Shown one piece after another: positions 35,103 to 45,059 of a stretch of DNA of 64,000 bases. The stretch is from NCBI RefSeq assembly GCF_005233845.1, contig NZ_SZQL01000005.1:124001-188000 (forward strand), given 5' to 3'. The notes beneath the pieces are model-generated. The model was given only the letters and a program-made list of their open reading frames with translations. It ran no database searches and had not been told where the DNA came from. The translations under genes were made by a program, and so were the position numbers. Position 1 is the first letter of the stretch, and every line of letters starts with the position of its first letter. Origin of the DNA: Ilyomonas limi. Its GTDB lineage: Bacteria; Bacteroidota; Bacteroidia; Chitinophagales; Chitinophagaceae.

Positions 35103-35648
35103 CTATGCTTTATCATGCGTTTTTATAGGTACCCGGTTTTCAACATCAGCAGGCTTATCCCGCATTTGGTTTCTTTTATTAGCATAGGAGGTGATTATAG
35201 TGGCAAATGAACCCACACTGGCATTACCCAATATTACATCCAGCAATATCATAAATAAAAAACCTGAGGGATAAGGTGTTCTTGCCGCGGAGTTAGCCTG
35301 CGACAGTACTTCGTTTGCCGGATGTGCAGAGAATAAACCGGGGAAAAAGATGAACATTAATATAGTTACTACTACGGCAGATATGATAGTGCCTACAAGT
35401 GTGGCTAAATGCCCTGCCATAAGCATAGATACCGCCCTTTCACCATCGTATGGATGCTTTACCAAATGAAAGTTGTAATAAAATATAACTGCCATAAACA
35501 GCGCATTACCAACAAAAAGCAGGTATAGATTCTGATACTTATTTGCAAACAATAAGTAAATAACAGGTATCAGATACAAGATTGCAGCTATAATGCCGTA
35601 TATAAAATATTCCTTTACATGCCGTCTATTTAAAACAGGAGTTTCCAT
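35103..35648 (-). CDS. Four-helix membrane protein of unknown function
   Basis: 181 residues, family not recognised. Predicted membrane helices are at about residues 14-34 (FIYGIIAAILYLIPVIYLLF), 40-60, 74-103 and 125-155. Between helices there is a HPYDGERAVSMLMAGHLATL segment. The C-terminus is short, charged and probably cytoplasmic (ANKRNQMRDKPADVEN). The gene stands alone. The upstream 389 bases (35649-36037) hold no gene, only a weak inverted repeat around 35915-35944. Confidence 0.72.
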   Translation of the reverse strand: METPVLNRRHVKEYFIYGIIAAILYLIPVIYLLFANKYQNLYLLFVGNALFMAVIFYYNFHLVKHPYDGERAVSMLMAGHLATLVGTIISAVVVTILMFIFFPGLFSAHPANEVLSQANSAARTPYPSGFLFMILLDVILGNASVGSFATIITSYANKRNQMRDKPADVENRVPIKTHDKA

Positions 35649-36037
35649 AATAATCAGATTTTTCTAAAAATATACTTCAACAATTATGCTATTCACGTTT
35701 CATATCAATTTTTAAATGGTTACTTTTTGGGAGTAAATAACTTACGCCGGCAGAATAACTGTATAAAATGAATGCTGTTCAGAGCTTTGTTGCTTACATT
35801 TTGCAGTGTAGAAACGGGTGCTCTGACAAGATATTTTAGTATTAAAAGCAGGTAATGCTTTTCTATCTGTTACGCGGGTTGGCGTGTATTGTATTGTTTT
35901 ATGATTATAGCGTAGGTAAAAGGCTAATGGTAATAGCTTTTACCGCAATAGCTTCATAAAATTTACATACTCAAAAATCATTGGTTTGGATATTAAGTAT
36001 TTCACCGGCTTACTGTAATTTTAGAGCATTCTTACTT

Positions 36038-38863
36038 ATGAACAAATACACATGGCTTATAATCGTTTTGCTCTATGCCGTTTGTCCTGTATTTGCACAA
36101 AGCATATCTATAGACGAAACTGTAACTACTCCATCTAAAGAAATATACGACTTGTTGCAGGATAGCAAAGGTTTTATATGGATAGCTGATGAGTTGGGCG
36201 TAAGGCGCTACGATGGTGTTGCATTTACCAACTATTCTCATCCACTGCAGGCGGCTATGAGTATGACCGATTTGGTAGAGGACAAACAGGGAAGAATATG
36301 GTGCCACAACTTTAGTGGTCAGATTTTCTATATAGAGCATGAGCAAATGCATTTATTGAGTGCATACGACGGTACTGCAGAAAGATTTTTTCCGCGGATT
36401 GCTATATGCGGTGATGAACTATTGGCAACAACCTCCAAGGGGTTGTTTGTCTGCAATACAAAAACTATGGAGTATAGATATATTATGACCTCTGTGTCTG
36501 GCACATCTTCTCTTTGCGTAATGAATAATACGGCTGTGCTGCATGGTGACAGCCTTTGGTACATGTATCGTAAAGATAAAGGGCTTGCTCAATTTCCGGC
36601 AGTTAAAGTGCATTCTGCTAATCTCAGTACGGACAACTTTACATTGCAGCCTGTCGCTAAAGGAGATACGATATATGCAATAAGCAACCCTGGCGCACTG
36701 CTTATTACATTTACTTTTTTAAATAACCAACTTAAGCTGCAAAATATTGAGCAATGTAACAGCTTTGTAAATGCAGTTACTATAAGGCATGGAGAAGCAT
36801 GGGTACATACTAAAGCAGAAAGCAGATTGCTTACATTCGGGAAAAGTATAAAAGGATACAATTTATCGTGCATATTAAAAGACAAGGATGGAAACACCTG
36901 GTATGGCAGTCTGGATAAGGGATTGTTAGTAAGCTATGCACATCAGTCTTGGAGTATTGTAAAAGACAGCGCTTTGACTAAGGGTGATTTTATAAAATCT
37001 ATAAGGCAAAGTGATGATTACTTTGTGACAGGCAGTCAACAGGGTGTGTTGTTAGTAAAAGACAAGAAGCAAAAATCAACAAAGCTATATGCACTGCCTG
37101 CAGGCGCAGGTTCAATTGATAAAATTGAATTATTACCGAAAAATACTTTTTTAATAGCTGCATCTGTAGGATTATACCTGCTGCAACCTGCTACAGGCTA
37201 CCTGCGCTGCCTTCACAAAATTTTAGTTGTAAAAGATATGGCATACAACCAGGGCGTCTTACTTATAGGGACGTCTAAAGGTTTGCTGCAGGAGAAAATA
37301 GACACGGCTACCGGTGCTGTGTTGAATTTTTCTTATAGATTAATGCTTAAAGGAGAGCAGCGTTGCCGTGCAGTAAAGTATAATAAAGCTACGGGTGCTT
37401 TATGGATAGCTTATACAGATGGACTATATAGATGGCACAAAAACAAGCTGGAGCCGGTTTTATATAATGGTTTGCCTATCTATGCTTCTTCGTTGGAGTA
37501 TAGCAGTGGTAAAATATATGCAGGTACGTTTTCGGGCAGCCTGATAGTGATTCAGGAGGATACTTCCGGCAAGTACCAGTTTGAAAAATATACTTTTAAT
37601 AGTGCTGTTATAAGAATGAAGCTGTATCAAAATCATTTATGGATATTCAATGCCTTTGGAGTAAACACCTTTGATATTGGTAAGGAAACTTTTATTTACA
37701 ATCAAAACATCCCATACCTCGACGGCAGCGAGGTATGGGATGCTACCGAAGTAGGGCAGGATATTTATCTCGCTACAATAGGAAATTTGTATAAAATCCA
37801 GGTGCAGCAAGCGGTGCGTATTCATCCCCCGTCTTTATACCTGCAGTACGTAAGCGTTAACAACCAGGATACAATTTTTGATAACGGGGCAAGATTAAAG
37901 CATTCGCAAAACAATCTCTCTTTTTACACCGCTACGCCATGGTATAACAAATACAGCAATGTAGCCATCCGCTACAGGCTTGCCAGTACAAATAACGATC
38001 ACAAAGACAACATGCAGTGGTATAATTTAGAGCGTAATGAACGTATCATTCAACTGAATGCTTTAGCACCGGGCACTTACATGCTTACTATGCGGGCTGG
38101 CATCAACGGTAATTTTCAGCTTGCATCCTCGCTGCTTGTTTATCGCTTTACCATTATTGAACCCTGGTATAATCAATGGTGGTTTTATTTACTGATAGCT
38201 GTTGTGCTTACAGCCTTGTTGTTTGGCTTGTATAAATACCGGGTGAACCAGCTATTGAAGATGGAAAGATTGCGAAGAGAAATTTCCAGCAATCTGCACG
38301 ATGATGTGGGCTCTACTGTTAGCAGCATTAATATATACAGCCAGCTGTTGAAAAACGGACAGCGTACAACAGATTATATTGATATGATACAAGCCAATAC
38401 CGCACAGGTAATGAACAGCCTGGATGAGTTGGTTTGGAATATCAATCCAAAATACGATTTGCTGGAGCAACTCATCAATAAAATGAAGATGTTTGCCGTT
38501 CCTTTGCTTAGCGATAACCACATTGTTTGCCACTTTGATGTTACTGTAGAAAAAGAGAATAAAATATTACTGCCAAACGTGCGCACCGATGTTTACATGA
38601 TATTTAAAGAAGCCATAAATAATGTAATAAAACATGCGCAATGCAGCCACTGCGATATTCACATTTTGCAGGCAGGAAAACTGCTAACATTGTCAGTAAA
38701 AGACGATGGCAATGGTTTTGATGCAGCTACGGCTGCACTGCATCGCAATGGTATAAGCAGTATGCAAGACCGTGCGCGAAAAATTAAAGGACGTTTTAGC
38801 ATCTTTAGTGAACCTGGTAGAGGTACTCAGATAACCTTAGTATGTAACCTTGGAAACATTTAA
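36038..38863 (+). CDS. Propeller-type sensor histidine kinase (HisKA_3)
   Basis: 941 residues from the ATG at 36038, which begins a good signal peptide (MNKYTWLIIVLLYAVCPVFAQ); an upstream TTG is in frame but unlikely. About 600 residues form the extracytoplasmic two-component regulator propeller (repeats such as LLQDSKGFIWIADELGVRRYDG). A Y_Y_Y-like domain follows (IRYRLAS, GTYMLTMRAG), then one membrane helix (WWFYLLIAVVLTALLFGLYK). The kinase has the H-box REISSNLHDDVGSTVSSIN and the ATPase motifs FKEAINNVIKHA and DDGNGFDAA. It pairs with the LuxR-type regulator 180 bases downstream. The adjacent GH9 gene suggests a polysaccharide signal, which is inference. Confidence 0.92.
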   Translation: MNKYTWLIIVLLYAVCPVFAQSISIDETVTTPSKEIYDLLQDSKGFIWIADELGVRRYDGVAFTNYSHPLQAAMSMTDLVEDKQGRIWCHNFSGQIFYIEHEQMHLLSAYDGTAERFFPRIAICGDELLATTSKGLFVCNTKTMEYRYIMTSVSGTSSLCVMNNTAVLHGDSLWYMYRKDKGLAQFPAVKVHSANLSTDNFTLQPVAKGDTIYAISNPGALLITFTFLNNQLKLQNIEQCNSFVNAVTIRHGEAWVHTKAESRLLTFGKSIKGYNLSCILKDKDGNTWYGSLDKGLLVSYAHQSWSIVKDSALTKGDFIKSIRQSDDYFVTGSQQGVLLVKDKKQKSTKLYALPAGAGSIDKIELLPKNTFLIAASVGLYLLQPATGYLRCLHKILVVKDMAYNQGVLLIGTSKGLLQEKIDTATGAVLNFSYRLMLKGEQRCRAVKYNKATGALWIAYTDGLYRWHKNKLEPVLYNGLPIYASSLEYSSGKIYAGTFSGSLIVIQEDTSGKYQFEKYTFNSAVIRMKLYQNHLWIFNAFGVNTFDIGKETFIYNQNIPYLDGSEVWDATEVGQDIYLATIGNLYKIQVQQAVRIHPPSLYLQYVSVNNQDTIFDNGARLKHSQNNLSFYTATPWYNKYSNVAIRYRLASTNNDHKDNMQWYNLERNERIIQLNALAPGTYMLTMRAGINGNFQLASSLLVYRFTIIEPWYNQWWFYLLIAVVLTALLFGLYKYRVNQLLKMERLRREISSNLHDDVGSTVSSINIYSQLLKNGQRTTDYIDMIQANTAQVMNSLDELVWNINPKYDLLEQLINKMKMFAVPLLSDNHIVCHFDVTVEKENKILLPNVRTDVYMIFKEAINNVIKHAQCSHCDIHILQAGKLLTLSVKDDGNGFDAATAALHRNGISSMQDRARKIKGRFSIFSEPGRGTQITLVCNLGNI

Positions 38864-39043
38864 AATCACATAAACCGGGTATTGCAATTGCTGCACAAAA
38901 TGTTCACTTTTGTCTGTTAAAAGCAACCTGCTGCAATTGTGAAACGGGAAGATTGCTTTAAATACAGGAATCCAAATACATAAGGACATAACAATTCCCT
39001 TCATTAAAATAATTACATAAACTATCATAATCCCAATTGCAAT

Positions 39044-39676
39044 ATGATACGGGTAGCTGTTGTAGAAGATAACCATGCATTCCGCAAATCGCTGGAAGCG
39101 CTTATCAGCACTTCTGCTGAGATAGAGCTGATATTCTCGGATGAAAACAGCTATAAGCTAATTCAAATTGTTCAAATTATCCAGCCCGATGTAGTAATTA
39201 TGGATATTGAAATGCCGGGTATTAATGGCATTGAGTCGGTAATACGGCTAAAGGAAAAATCTCCATCGCTGAACATTTTTATGCTTACCGTATTTGAGGA
39301 CATGGATAACATCTTTGAATCGCTGAAAGCCGGTGCTGTAGGATATTTATTAAAGAAAGATAAGCCTGAGCTTATTCTCGATTCAATCATTAAAGTAAAG
39401 AATGGTGAAAGTGTAATGAACGGGAAAATAGCCCGGAAAGTACTGGAATACTTCAACCGCCCTTTACGTAAAAGTTCGTTGGAGGGATATAGTTTAAGCC
39501 GGCGCGAGCAGGAAATACTGCAGTTGCTGGTAGAAGGACTCAGCTACAAGCAAATAGCAGCACAATGTTTTATAACCTTAGATACTGTTTCCACACACGT
39601 AAAAAAGATCTATAGCAAGCTGAATATCCATAGCCGCCCGGAGTTATCCGCAAAGTTTGGCAGCTATTTTCATTAA
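39044..39676 (+). CDS. NarL/FixJ-type response regulator
   Basis: 210 residues. The receiver domain has the acidic pair in VAVVEDNHAF, the phosphoacceptor in VVIMDIEMPGING, and the lysine in YLLKKDKPE. The C-terminal LuxR-type helix-turn-helix reads YSLSRREQEILQLLVEGLSY, then AQCFITLDTVSTHVKKIYSK. It is the expected partner of the upstream propeller kinase (HisKA_3 kinases normally pair with this class). Confidence 0.95.
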   Translation: MIRVAVVEDNHAFRKSLEALISTSAEIELIFSDENSYKLIQIVQIIQPDVVIMDIEMPGINGIESVIRLKEKSPSLNIFMLTVFEDMDNIFESLKAGAVGYLLKKDKPELILDSIIKVKNGESVMNGKIARKVLEYFNRPLRKSSLEGYSLSRREQEILQLLVEGLSYKQIAAQCFITLDTVSTHVKKIYSKLNIHSRPELSAKFGSYFH

Positions 39677-39909
39677 TATATACAGCTAAAAAAATCACCT
39701 GAATTGGGTATTGTTTGGAACGATAATAAATGGAAAATTTGCACCATACATTTTACTATTGCTTTTAAGGCGTTAGCCTGTTACTAATAAGTTTCTTCCC
39801 TAAACCCTTTTATCTTAAAAACGCATCACTTCCAGCAGAAGTGTTATTTGCAACAGCCCTTTTATTGCACCTGAGTAAGTCTTATCTTAGGCCCTCATCA
39901 GTACAGAAT

Positions 39910-41739
39910 ATGAAGAAAATAAGTTGCCTGCTGGTGATTTGTTGCGTGTATTTTTTGGCAAATGCGCAAACCACTGCATACATCCGCATCAATCAATTGG
40001 GGTATCCATTAAAAGGTATAAAAGTGGCAGTGCTTGGCAGTACAAATGCGGAAGTGTTTAAGCATTTTACGCTCATGGATGCAGTTACAAAGCAACCTGT
40101 TTTTGAAGGCAGTACGGGCAGTTCATTTGGCAAGTACGGACCGTTTACCAATACGTACCGGCTCGATTTTTCTTTTTATAAAAAAAGGGGCAAATACTAT
40201 TTACAGGCAGGCAATGCTATTTCACCAACATTCAATATTAATGACAATGTATATAACGGCACAGCCGATTTTTGCCTGCGTTATATGCGGCAGCAACGCA
40301 GTGGTTTTAATCCTTTTTTGAAAGACTCCTGCCACACACACGATGGCTATACCTTGTATGCACCCGTGCCCGACAGTACGCACATTGATGTGGTAGGCGG
40401 CTGGCACGATGCGAGTGATTACCTGCAATATTCCACCACGTCAGCCAATGCTACCTATCACTTGCTGGCTGCTTACCACGATTTTCCAACGGTGTTTGGA
40501 GATGAAAAAAGCGCCAATGGTTTGGATGAAAAAAATAACATTGCCGATGTGCTGGACGAAGCTAAATGGGGGCTGGACTGGTTGATGAAAATGCATCCGA
40601 AAGCGGATTGGTTGTTTAACCAATTGGGTGATGACCGGGACCATCGTGGTATGCGCATACCTAAAGAGGATACTAATTTTTACGGCAAAGGTTTGGAGCG
40701 CCCCGTGTACTTCTGCAGCGGCTTGCCACAACAGCGAGGTAAGTTTGTGAATAATACTACCGGCGCGGCATCTACTGCGGGCAAGTTCAGCAGTGCGTTT
40801 GCATTAGGCAGCAGTATATTTTATACTATCAACAAAAACTACGCAGATAGCTTGGATGAAAGAGCAATTACTGCATTTTCATTGGGTTTGAGAAAGCCCG
40901 GCGCTTGTCAAACAGCTTCTGTAGTATCACCTTATATTTATGCAGAAGATAATTGGGTGGATGATATGGAGCTGGCTGGTGCAGCAAACTTTGCACATGA
41001 TGTGATTACTTATGAGCGGACAAAAAATGAAGAGTCTTATGTTGCACATTCAAAACCGGATACGGTTTACATGAATATTGCTTACAAATATGCCCTACAA
41101 GAGCCTATCACACCCTGGTTGGGTGCCGATACAGCCAGGCACTACCAATGGTATCCATTTATCAATCCCGGGCATTACGAGTTAGCAAAAGCACTGCACG
41201 ATAAAAGAAGAGATACACTCATTCAATTTTATAAAGAAGGCATTGACAGAGTGTGGCGGAAAGCGAAACAGAATGCTTTTTACCGGGGTATTCCTTTTAT
41301 CTGGTGCAGCAATAATCTCACCGTGAGTTTTGCCATTCAATGCTATTGGTATCGCCAGCTCTCATACGATACTACATATCAACAAGTAGAGCAGGCTTGT
41401 TTTGATTGGATCTTTGGCTGCAATCCCTGGGGCACCAGTATGGTGTATGGATTGCCATCGTGGGGCGATGCACCAACGGATCCGCACTCCGCATTTACAC
41501 ACTTAAAAAATTATCCTATTGATGGTGGATTGGTTGATGGCCCGGTATATACTTCTATTTATAAAAATCTCATTGGCATACAATTGTACAACGAAGATGA
41601 GTATGCACCTTTTCAAAGCGATCTTGCTGTGTATCATGATGATTACGGTGACTACAGCACCAATGAACCTACAATGGATGGCACTGCTTCATTAATTTAT
41701 TTATTAGCGGCAGAGCAAGCGCAGGCAAACAGTAAATAA
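39910..41739 (+). CDS. Secreted glycoside hydrolase family 9 endoglucanase-like protein
   Basis: 609 residues from the ATG at 39910, where a signal peptide begins (MKKISCLLVICCVYFLANAQ); a GTG at 39841 is in frame but unlikely. An N-terminal Ig-like CelD_N domain (YIRINQLGYPLKGIKVAV) leads into an (alpha/alpha)6 barrel. The nucleophile-side motif is GGWHDASDYLQYSTTSANA with its aspartates. The catalytic glutamate lies in DYSTNEPTMDGTASL near the C-terminus. GH9 enzymes cleave beta-1,4-glucans such as cellulose or xyloglucan. It has no CBM or T9SS sorting domain. It follows the two-component pair by 230 bases. Confidence 0.93.
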   Translation: MKKISCLLVICCVYFLANAQTTAYIRINQLGYPLKGIKVAVLGSTNAEVFKHFTLMDAVTKQPVFEGSTGSSFGKYGPFTNTYRLDFSFYKKRGKYYLQAGNAISPTFNINDNVYNGTADFCLRYMRQQRSGFNPFLKDSCHTHDGYTLYAPVPDSTHIDVVGGWHDASDYLQYSTTSANATYHLLAAYHDFPTVFGDEKSANGLDEKNNIADVLDEAKWGLDWLMKMHPKADWLFNQLGDDRDHRGMRIPKEDTNFYGKGLERPVYFCSGLPQQRGKFVNNTTGAASTAGKFSSAFALGSSIFYTINKNYADSLDERAITAFSLGLRKPGACQTASVVSPYIYAEDNWVDDMELAGAANFAHDVITYERTKNEESYVAHSKPDTVYMNIAYKYALQEPITPWLGADTARHYQWYPFINPGHYELAKALHDKRRDTLIQFYKEGIDRVWRKAKQNAFYRGIPFIWCSNNLTVSFAIQCYWYRQLSYDTTYQQVEQACFDWIFGCNPWGTSMVYGLPSWGDAPTDPHSAFTHLKNYPIDGGLVDGPVYTSIYKNLIGIQLYNEDEYAPFQSDLAVYHDDYGDYSTNEPTMDGTASLIYLLAAEQAQANSK

Positions 41740-41820
41740 CAGGATTTAAATGAAGGTAATAGATGGTATGAATATGCAATTTTGCTCTCATACTCTTTCT
41801 TATCTTTAATACTAAAATAT

Positions 41821-42615
41821 ATGCAGGATTTTATATGTACTACTTGCGGCGTGCAGTATCCGCCGGCGGAAAAAGTACCTGAAAGATGTATTATTTGCGA
41901 AGACGACCGGCAATATGTATTGCCTTCGGGGCAGCACTGGACAACTTTGCAACGCATTAACCAGCAATACAAAAATATAATAGAACAGATAGCGGAAGGT
42001 GTGTATGCCATTTATACTACCCCTTCTTTTGCTATAGGTCAACGGGCGCATTTAGTACAATCGCCTGATGGTAATATTTTGTGGGATTGCATTACCAATA
42101 TTGATAAAAGCACTATTGCCATTATTAATGCATTGGGAGGCATTAAAGCTATTGCTATCTCGCATCCGCATTATTTCTCTACCATTGTAGAATGGAGTAA
42201 AGCATTTGATGATGTGCCGGTATATGTAAATGCACTGGATGAACATTGGTTGACAAGGCGCTCACCGGCTATACAGCTTTGGAATGAACAAGAACTGCAT
42301 TTATGGGATAATATAAAACTGATACGCTGTGGTGGTCATTTTCCCGGTGCTGCTGTGATGTATGTTCCTGTGGGTAAGGGCGCATTGTTTGTTGGCGATA
42401 CTATACAGGTAACACCCGGCTGTAACGATGTTTCTTTTATGTATAGCTATCCTAATATGATTCCATTGCAGCAAAAAGACATTGTACAAATTAAACAGGC
42501 TATTGAGCATGTAGATTATAATGTAATGTATGGTGCCTTTGGAAAATACATTACCCATAATGCAAAGGCTGCAGTGAAGGCTTCCATCGAAAGGTATATA
42601 CGCATCTATACGTAA
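41821..42615 (+). CDS. MBL-fold metallo-hydrolase with N-terminal zinc ribbon
   Basis: 264 residues from the ATG at 41821. The N-terminus FICTTCGVQYPPAEKVPERC, followed by IIC, forms a zinc-ribbon with four cysteines. The rest is a metallo-beta-lactamase fold with ISHPHYFSTIVEW in place of HxHxDH, GGHFPGAAVMY and LFVGDTIQ. The HPHYF variant lacks the canonical HxHxDH order, so metal content and activity may differ. A similar organisation is known in other proteobacterial and Bacteroidota hydrolases of unknown substrate. The start is chosen because the upstream TTG extension lacks a good RBS and adds a meaningless sequence. Confidence 0.82.
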   Translation: MQDFICTTCGVQYPPAEKVPERCIICEDDRQYVLPSGQHWTTLQRINQQYKNIIEQIAEGVYAIYTTPSFAIGQRAHLVQSPDGNILWDCITNIDKSTIAIINALGGIKAIAISHPHYFSTIVEWSKAFDDVPVYVNALDEHWLTRRSPAIQLWNEQELHLWDNIKLIRCGGHFPGAAVMYVPVGKGALFVGDTIQVTPGCNDVSFMYSYPNMIPLQQKDIVQIKQAIEHVDYNVMYGAFGKYITHNAKAAVKASIERYIRIYT

Positions 42616-42669
42616 CACCAGATTCAATCAGGCAACCTTATCAAAGGCTGCAAGCCGGGACTGCGCTAA

Positions 42670-42852
42670 CTCGATTCTTCGCGCCTGATAAACGAGGCAA
42701 GCGGCGGTGAGCGCTTTGGTGTAGGCGATGTAACGGATATACACAGTTATCCCGCACCTGCCTGCCCCACCAGCATTACACAGGCATTGGCCTGCGGCGA
42801 ATATAGCGGTATCGGTTACAAGATAAAAGGGCACTTGTGGAAACCTTATTTA
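42670..42852 (+). pseudogene. C-terminal fragment of a glycoside hydrolase family 2 protein
   Basis: One frame reads LDSSRLINEASGGERFGVGD, then VTDIHSYPAPACPTSITQAL, then ACGEYSGIGYKIKGHLWKPY. This is the recognisable catalytic-domain region of GH2-like hydrolases (family pattern: TRLINEASGG, GDxxDxHxYP, GEYGGIG, KGHxW). A stop lies immediately upstream at 42667-42669, and both ends of the domain are missing. No start codon or RBS is present, so it is a relic. Confidence 0.75.
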
Positions 42853-42897
42853 AACCACAAAGTCGCTAAGACAAAAAGGAGCACAAAGAAGAAGATA
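42853..42897. repeat. Intergenic repeat phrase of the cacaaagtcgctaagac type
   Basis: The stretch begins accacaaagtcgctaagaca and contains two CACAAAG cores. It resembles the phrase at 3607-3628. The rest of the gap to 43069 shows no gene. Confidence 0.5.
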
Positions 42898-43069
42898 GAT
42901 AATATTTTTTGTGCTCTTTTATTCTTTTTGGATGTTTCATACCATTTTCAAATAAGTACATAATATACGTTTATCTTAAAGTGTGCAGTCCGAAGTTCAC
43001 CGCTTGCAGCTTGTCGTTTGCAGTTTACAAAAGATGACTTAATTGAACCTGGCATTATTACAATTTGCA

Positions 43070-44929
43070 CTACCTGTAACCCATTGCCTGCAAGTGAAAC
43101 AACTCTGCATATCTTCCATTTTTTGCCAGCAATTCTTCGTGGCTGCCTATCTCTAACAGTTGCCCTTTATCTAAAACCAAAATCCTGTCTGCCATACGCA
43201 CTGTTGAAAAGCGGTGTGAAATAAGCACTGCAGATTTGCCCTTTGTTAAATCGGCAAAACGCTGGAATACTTCATACTCGGCACGCGCATCTAAAGCCGC
43301 TGTTGGTTCATCCAAAATCAATAGCTGTGCGTCTTTCATATAAGCTCTTGCCAAAGCTATTTTTTGCCACTCGCCACCCGATAATTCCACACCTTGATTG
43401 AAGCGGCGACCTAATGCCTGGTCGTACTTTTCAGGCAGCGTTTCTATCATTGGATGCGCCAAACTTTGTTCTGCAGAGGAAACAATAAGCGGTCTGTCAT
43501 TTTGCTCTCGAATATGTCCTACAGCAATGTTTTGCGCCACGCTCATCTGGTAGCGTATAAAGTCCTGAAAAATGACGCCGATGTTGATTCGCAGCTCCTT
43601 CAAATCATATTCGCGCAAGTCAATTCCATCCAATAAAATGCGACCTTCTGTTGGGTCGTACAGGCGCGCGAGCAGTTTTACCAGGGTGGTCTTACCAGCA
43701 CCATTTTCACCTACCAGCGCCAGTTTTTCGTTTGGATGCAGGGTGAAAGATAAATGCCGGTTTGCCCATTTACTGCTGTTGGAATATTTAAAACCAACAT
43801 TCTCAAAAATAAAGCCTTCTTTGATAGGATTTGGGAAAGGAAGCGGCTTTGCCGGTTGTGTGATGTGTGGCTTTATAGTAAAAAAATCAAAAAAATCGGT
43901 CAGATACACAGCCCCTTGCGATACGGAGGTAAATCGAATTAAAATACCTTCCAGCAAGGTACGCAACTGACGGAAAGAACCAGCTAAAAAAGTAACATCA
44001 CCTATCGTAATGCTGCCACTAATTGCCCGTACAATAATGAATACATAAGCACCGTAATAGCCGGCGCTACCCAACATGGCAAAGAAAGTACCCCATGCAC
44101 TGCGGCGTATAGAAAGTTGTTTGTTATCGGTGTAAAAGCGATTGGCTAATGTTTGAAATCGTTGTATTAAGAAGCTGGACAAATCAAACAGTTTTACTTC
44201 TTTCGCTGTTTCATCGCTGGCGCCAATGTATCGCATATAATCCAATTCGCGGCGCTGCGGCGTTTGCCTGCGTGATAAAACATACGAACGGTCATTGAAA
44301 TACGATTCACCTAAAAAAGCAGGTATAATAGCTATCAGCAACAAGAGTATCAGCCATGGATTAAATGCCAGTAAGCCTGCTGCCAAAAAAACCATCGTTA
44401 TTAAATCCTGTACCTGGCTTAATACCTGCGATAGCAATGCAGTGCGGCCGGTGGTTTGCTGTCTTGCCCTTTCCAACTTATCGTAGAAAGTTGAATTTTC
44501 AAACTGGTCCAAATCAAGGGTGGCGGCATGCTCCATTATTTTTACGGAGGTATGATTGGAAAACAGATCGCCCAGCAAGCTATCCATCAGCGTAATGGCG
44601 CGCGTTAACGCATCGGAGATAATGGCGAGTGCAAATTCCGCTGCTACTAACGTCCACAAATGCGTATGGGAGGCACTGCCGTGTGTATGACTAATGCGGA
44701 TAATTTCATCTATAATTAACTTGCCTATATATAAAGTAGCTACCGGTGTAGCCGATCGTGCTATGCGCAAGGCACAGTTGGCTATTGTAAGTCCTTTACT
44801 GGTTTGCCAAACTAATTTAAAAAAGCGCGGCAGGTTACTGAGCGAAGAAAGCCGGTCTTTAAATGTTAACTGATCTGTTGCATTGAGTTGCGCCTGTTTA
44901 TCTCTAAACTTCTGATTCTCCAAAGCCAT
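43070..44929 (-). CDS. ABC transporter, fused permease and ATP-binding domains (exporter type)
   Basis: 619 residues. The N-terminal half has six membrane helices of the exporter type, beginning around FFKLVWQTSKGLTIANCALR. The nucleotide-binding domain has Walker A LVGENGAGKTTLVKLL, Q-loop IFQDFIRYQM, signature VELSGGEWQKIALARA, Walker B LLILDEPTAALDAR and switch LISHRFSTVR. Such half-transporters dimerise and export lipids, peptides or drugs from the cytoplasm; the substrate is unknown. The gene stands alone and has a predicted start at an ATG (44929). Confidence 0.94.
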   Translation of the reverse strand: MALENQKFRDKQAQLNATDQLTFKDRLSSLSNLPRFFKLVWQTSKGLTIANCALRIARSATPVATLYIGKLIIDEIIRISHTHGSASHTHLWTLVAAEFALAIISDALTRAITLMDSLLGDLFSNHTSVKIMEHAATLDLDQFENSTFYDKLERARQQTTGRTALLSQVLSQVQDLITMVFLAAGLLAFNPWLILLLLIAIIPAFLGESYFNDRSYVLSRRQTPQRRELDYMRYIGASDETAKEVKLFDLSSFLIQRFQTLANRFYTDNKQLSIRRSAWGTFFAMLGSAGYYGAYVFIIVRAISGSITIGDVTFLAGSFRQLRTLLEGILIRFTSVSQGAVYLTDFFDFFTIKPHITQPAKPLPFPNPIKEGFIFENVGFKYSNSSKWANRHLSFTLHPNEKLALVGENGAGKTTLVKLLARLYDPTEGRILLDGIDLREYDLKELRINIGVIFQDFIRYQMSVAQNIAVGHIREQNDRPLIVSSAEQSLAHPMIETLPEKYDQALGRRFNQGVELSGGEWQKIALARAYMKDAQLLILDEPTAALDARAEYEVFQRFADLTKGKSAVLISHRFSTVRMADRILVLDKGQLLEIGSHEELLAKNGRYAELFHLQAMGYR

Positions 44930-45003
44930 TTATAAATATAAGAAATTTTAGAAGAATAGGGGATGTACAGCATGATAAGATAGAAGATGCTGTAACTACG
45001 GCA

Positions 45004-45031
45004 CAAAAAAAGGAAGCACATAGCTTCCTTT
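45004..45031 (-). terminator. Rho-independent terminator of the small secreted Cys/His gene
   Basis: AAAGGAAGC (45009-45017) pairs with GCTTCCTTT (45023-45031) with a 5-base loop. On the minus strand a T-run (complement of 45005-45011) follows, about 29 bases after the stop at 45060. Confidence 0.85.
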
Positions 45032-45059
45032 AAAAGGGTATTAGCGTTAAGAACAAAGT

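Noticed and set aside
35915-35944. Imperfect inverted repeat GGTAAAAGGCT..AGCTTTTACC
   Set aside because: Short with a bulge and no T-run; not strong enough to list as a feature.
42628-42834. 68-codon minus-strand frame
   Set aside because: It is antisense to the clear GH2 fragment at 42670-42852.
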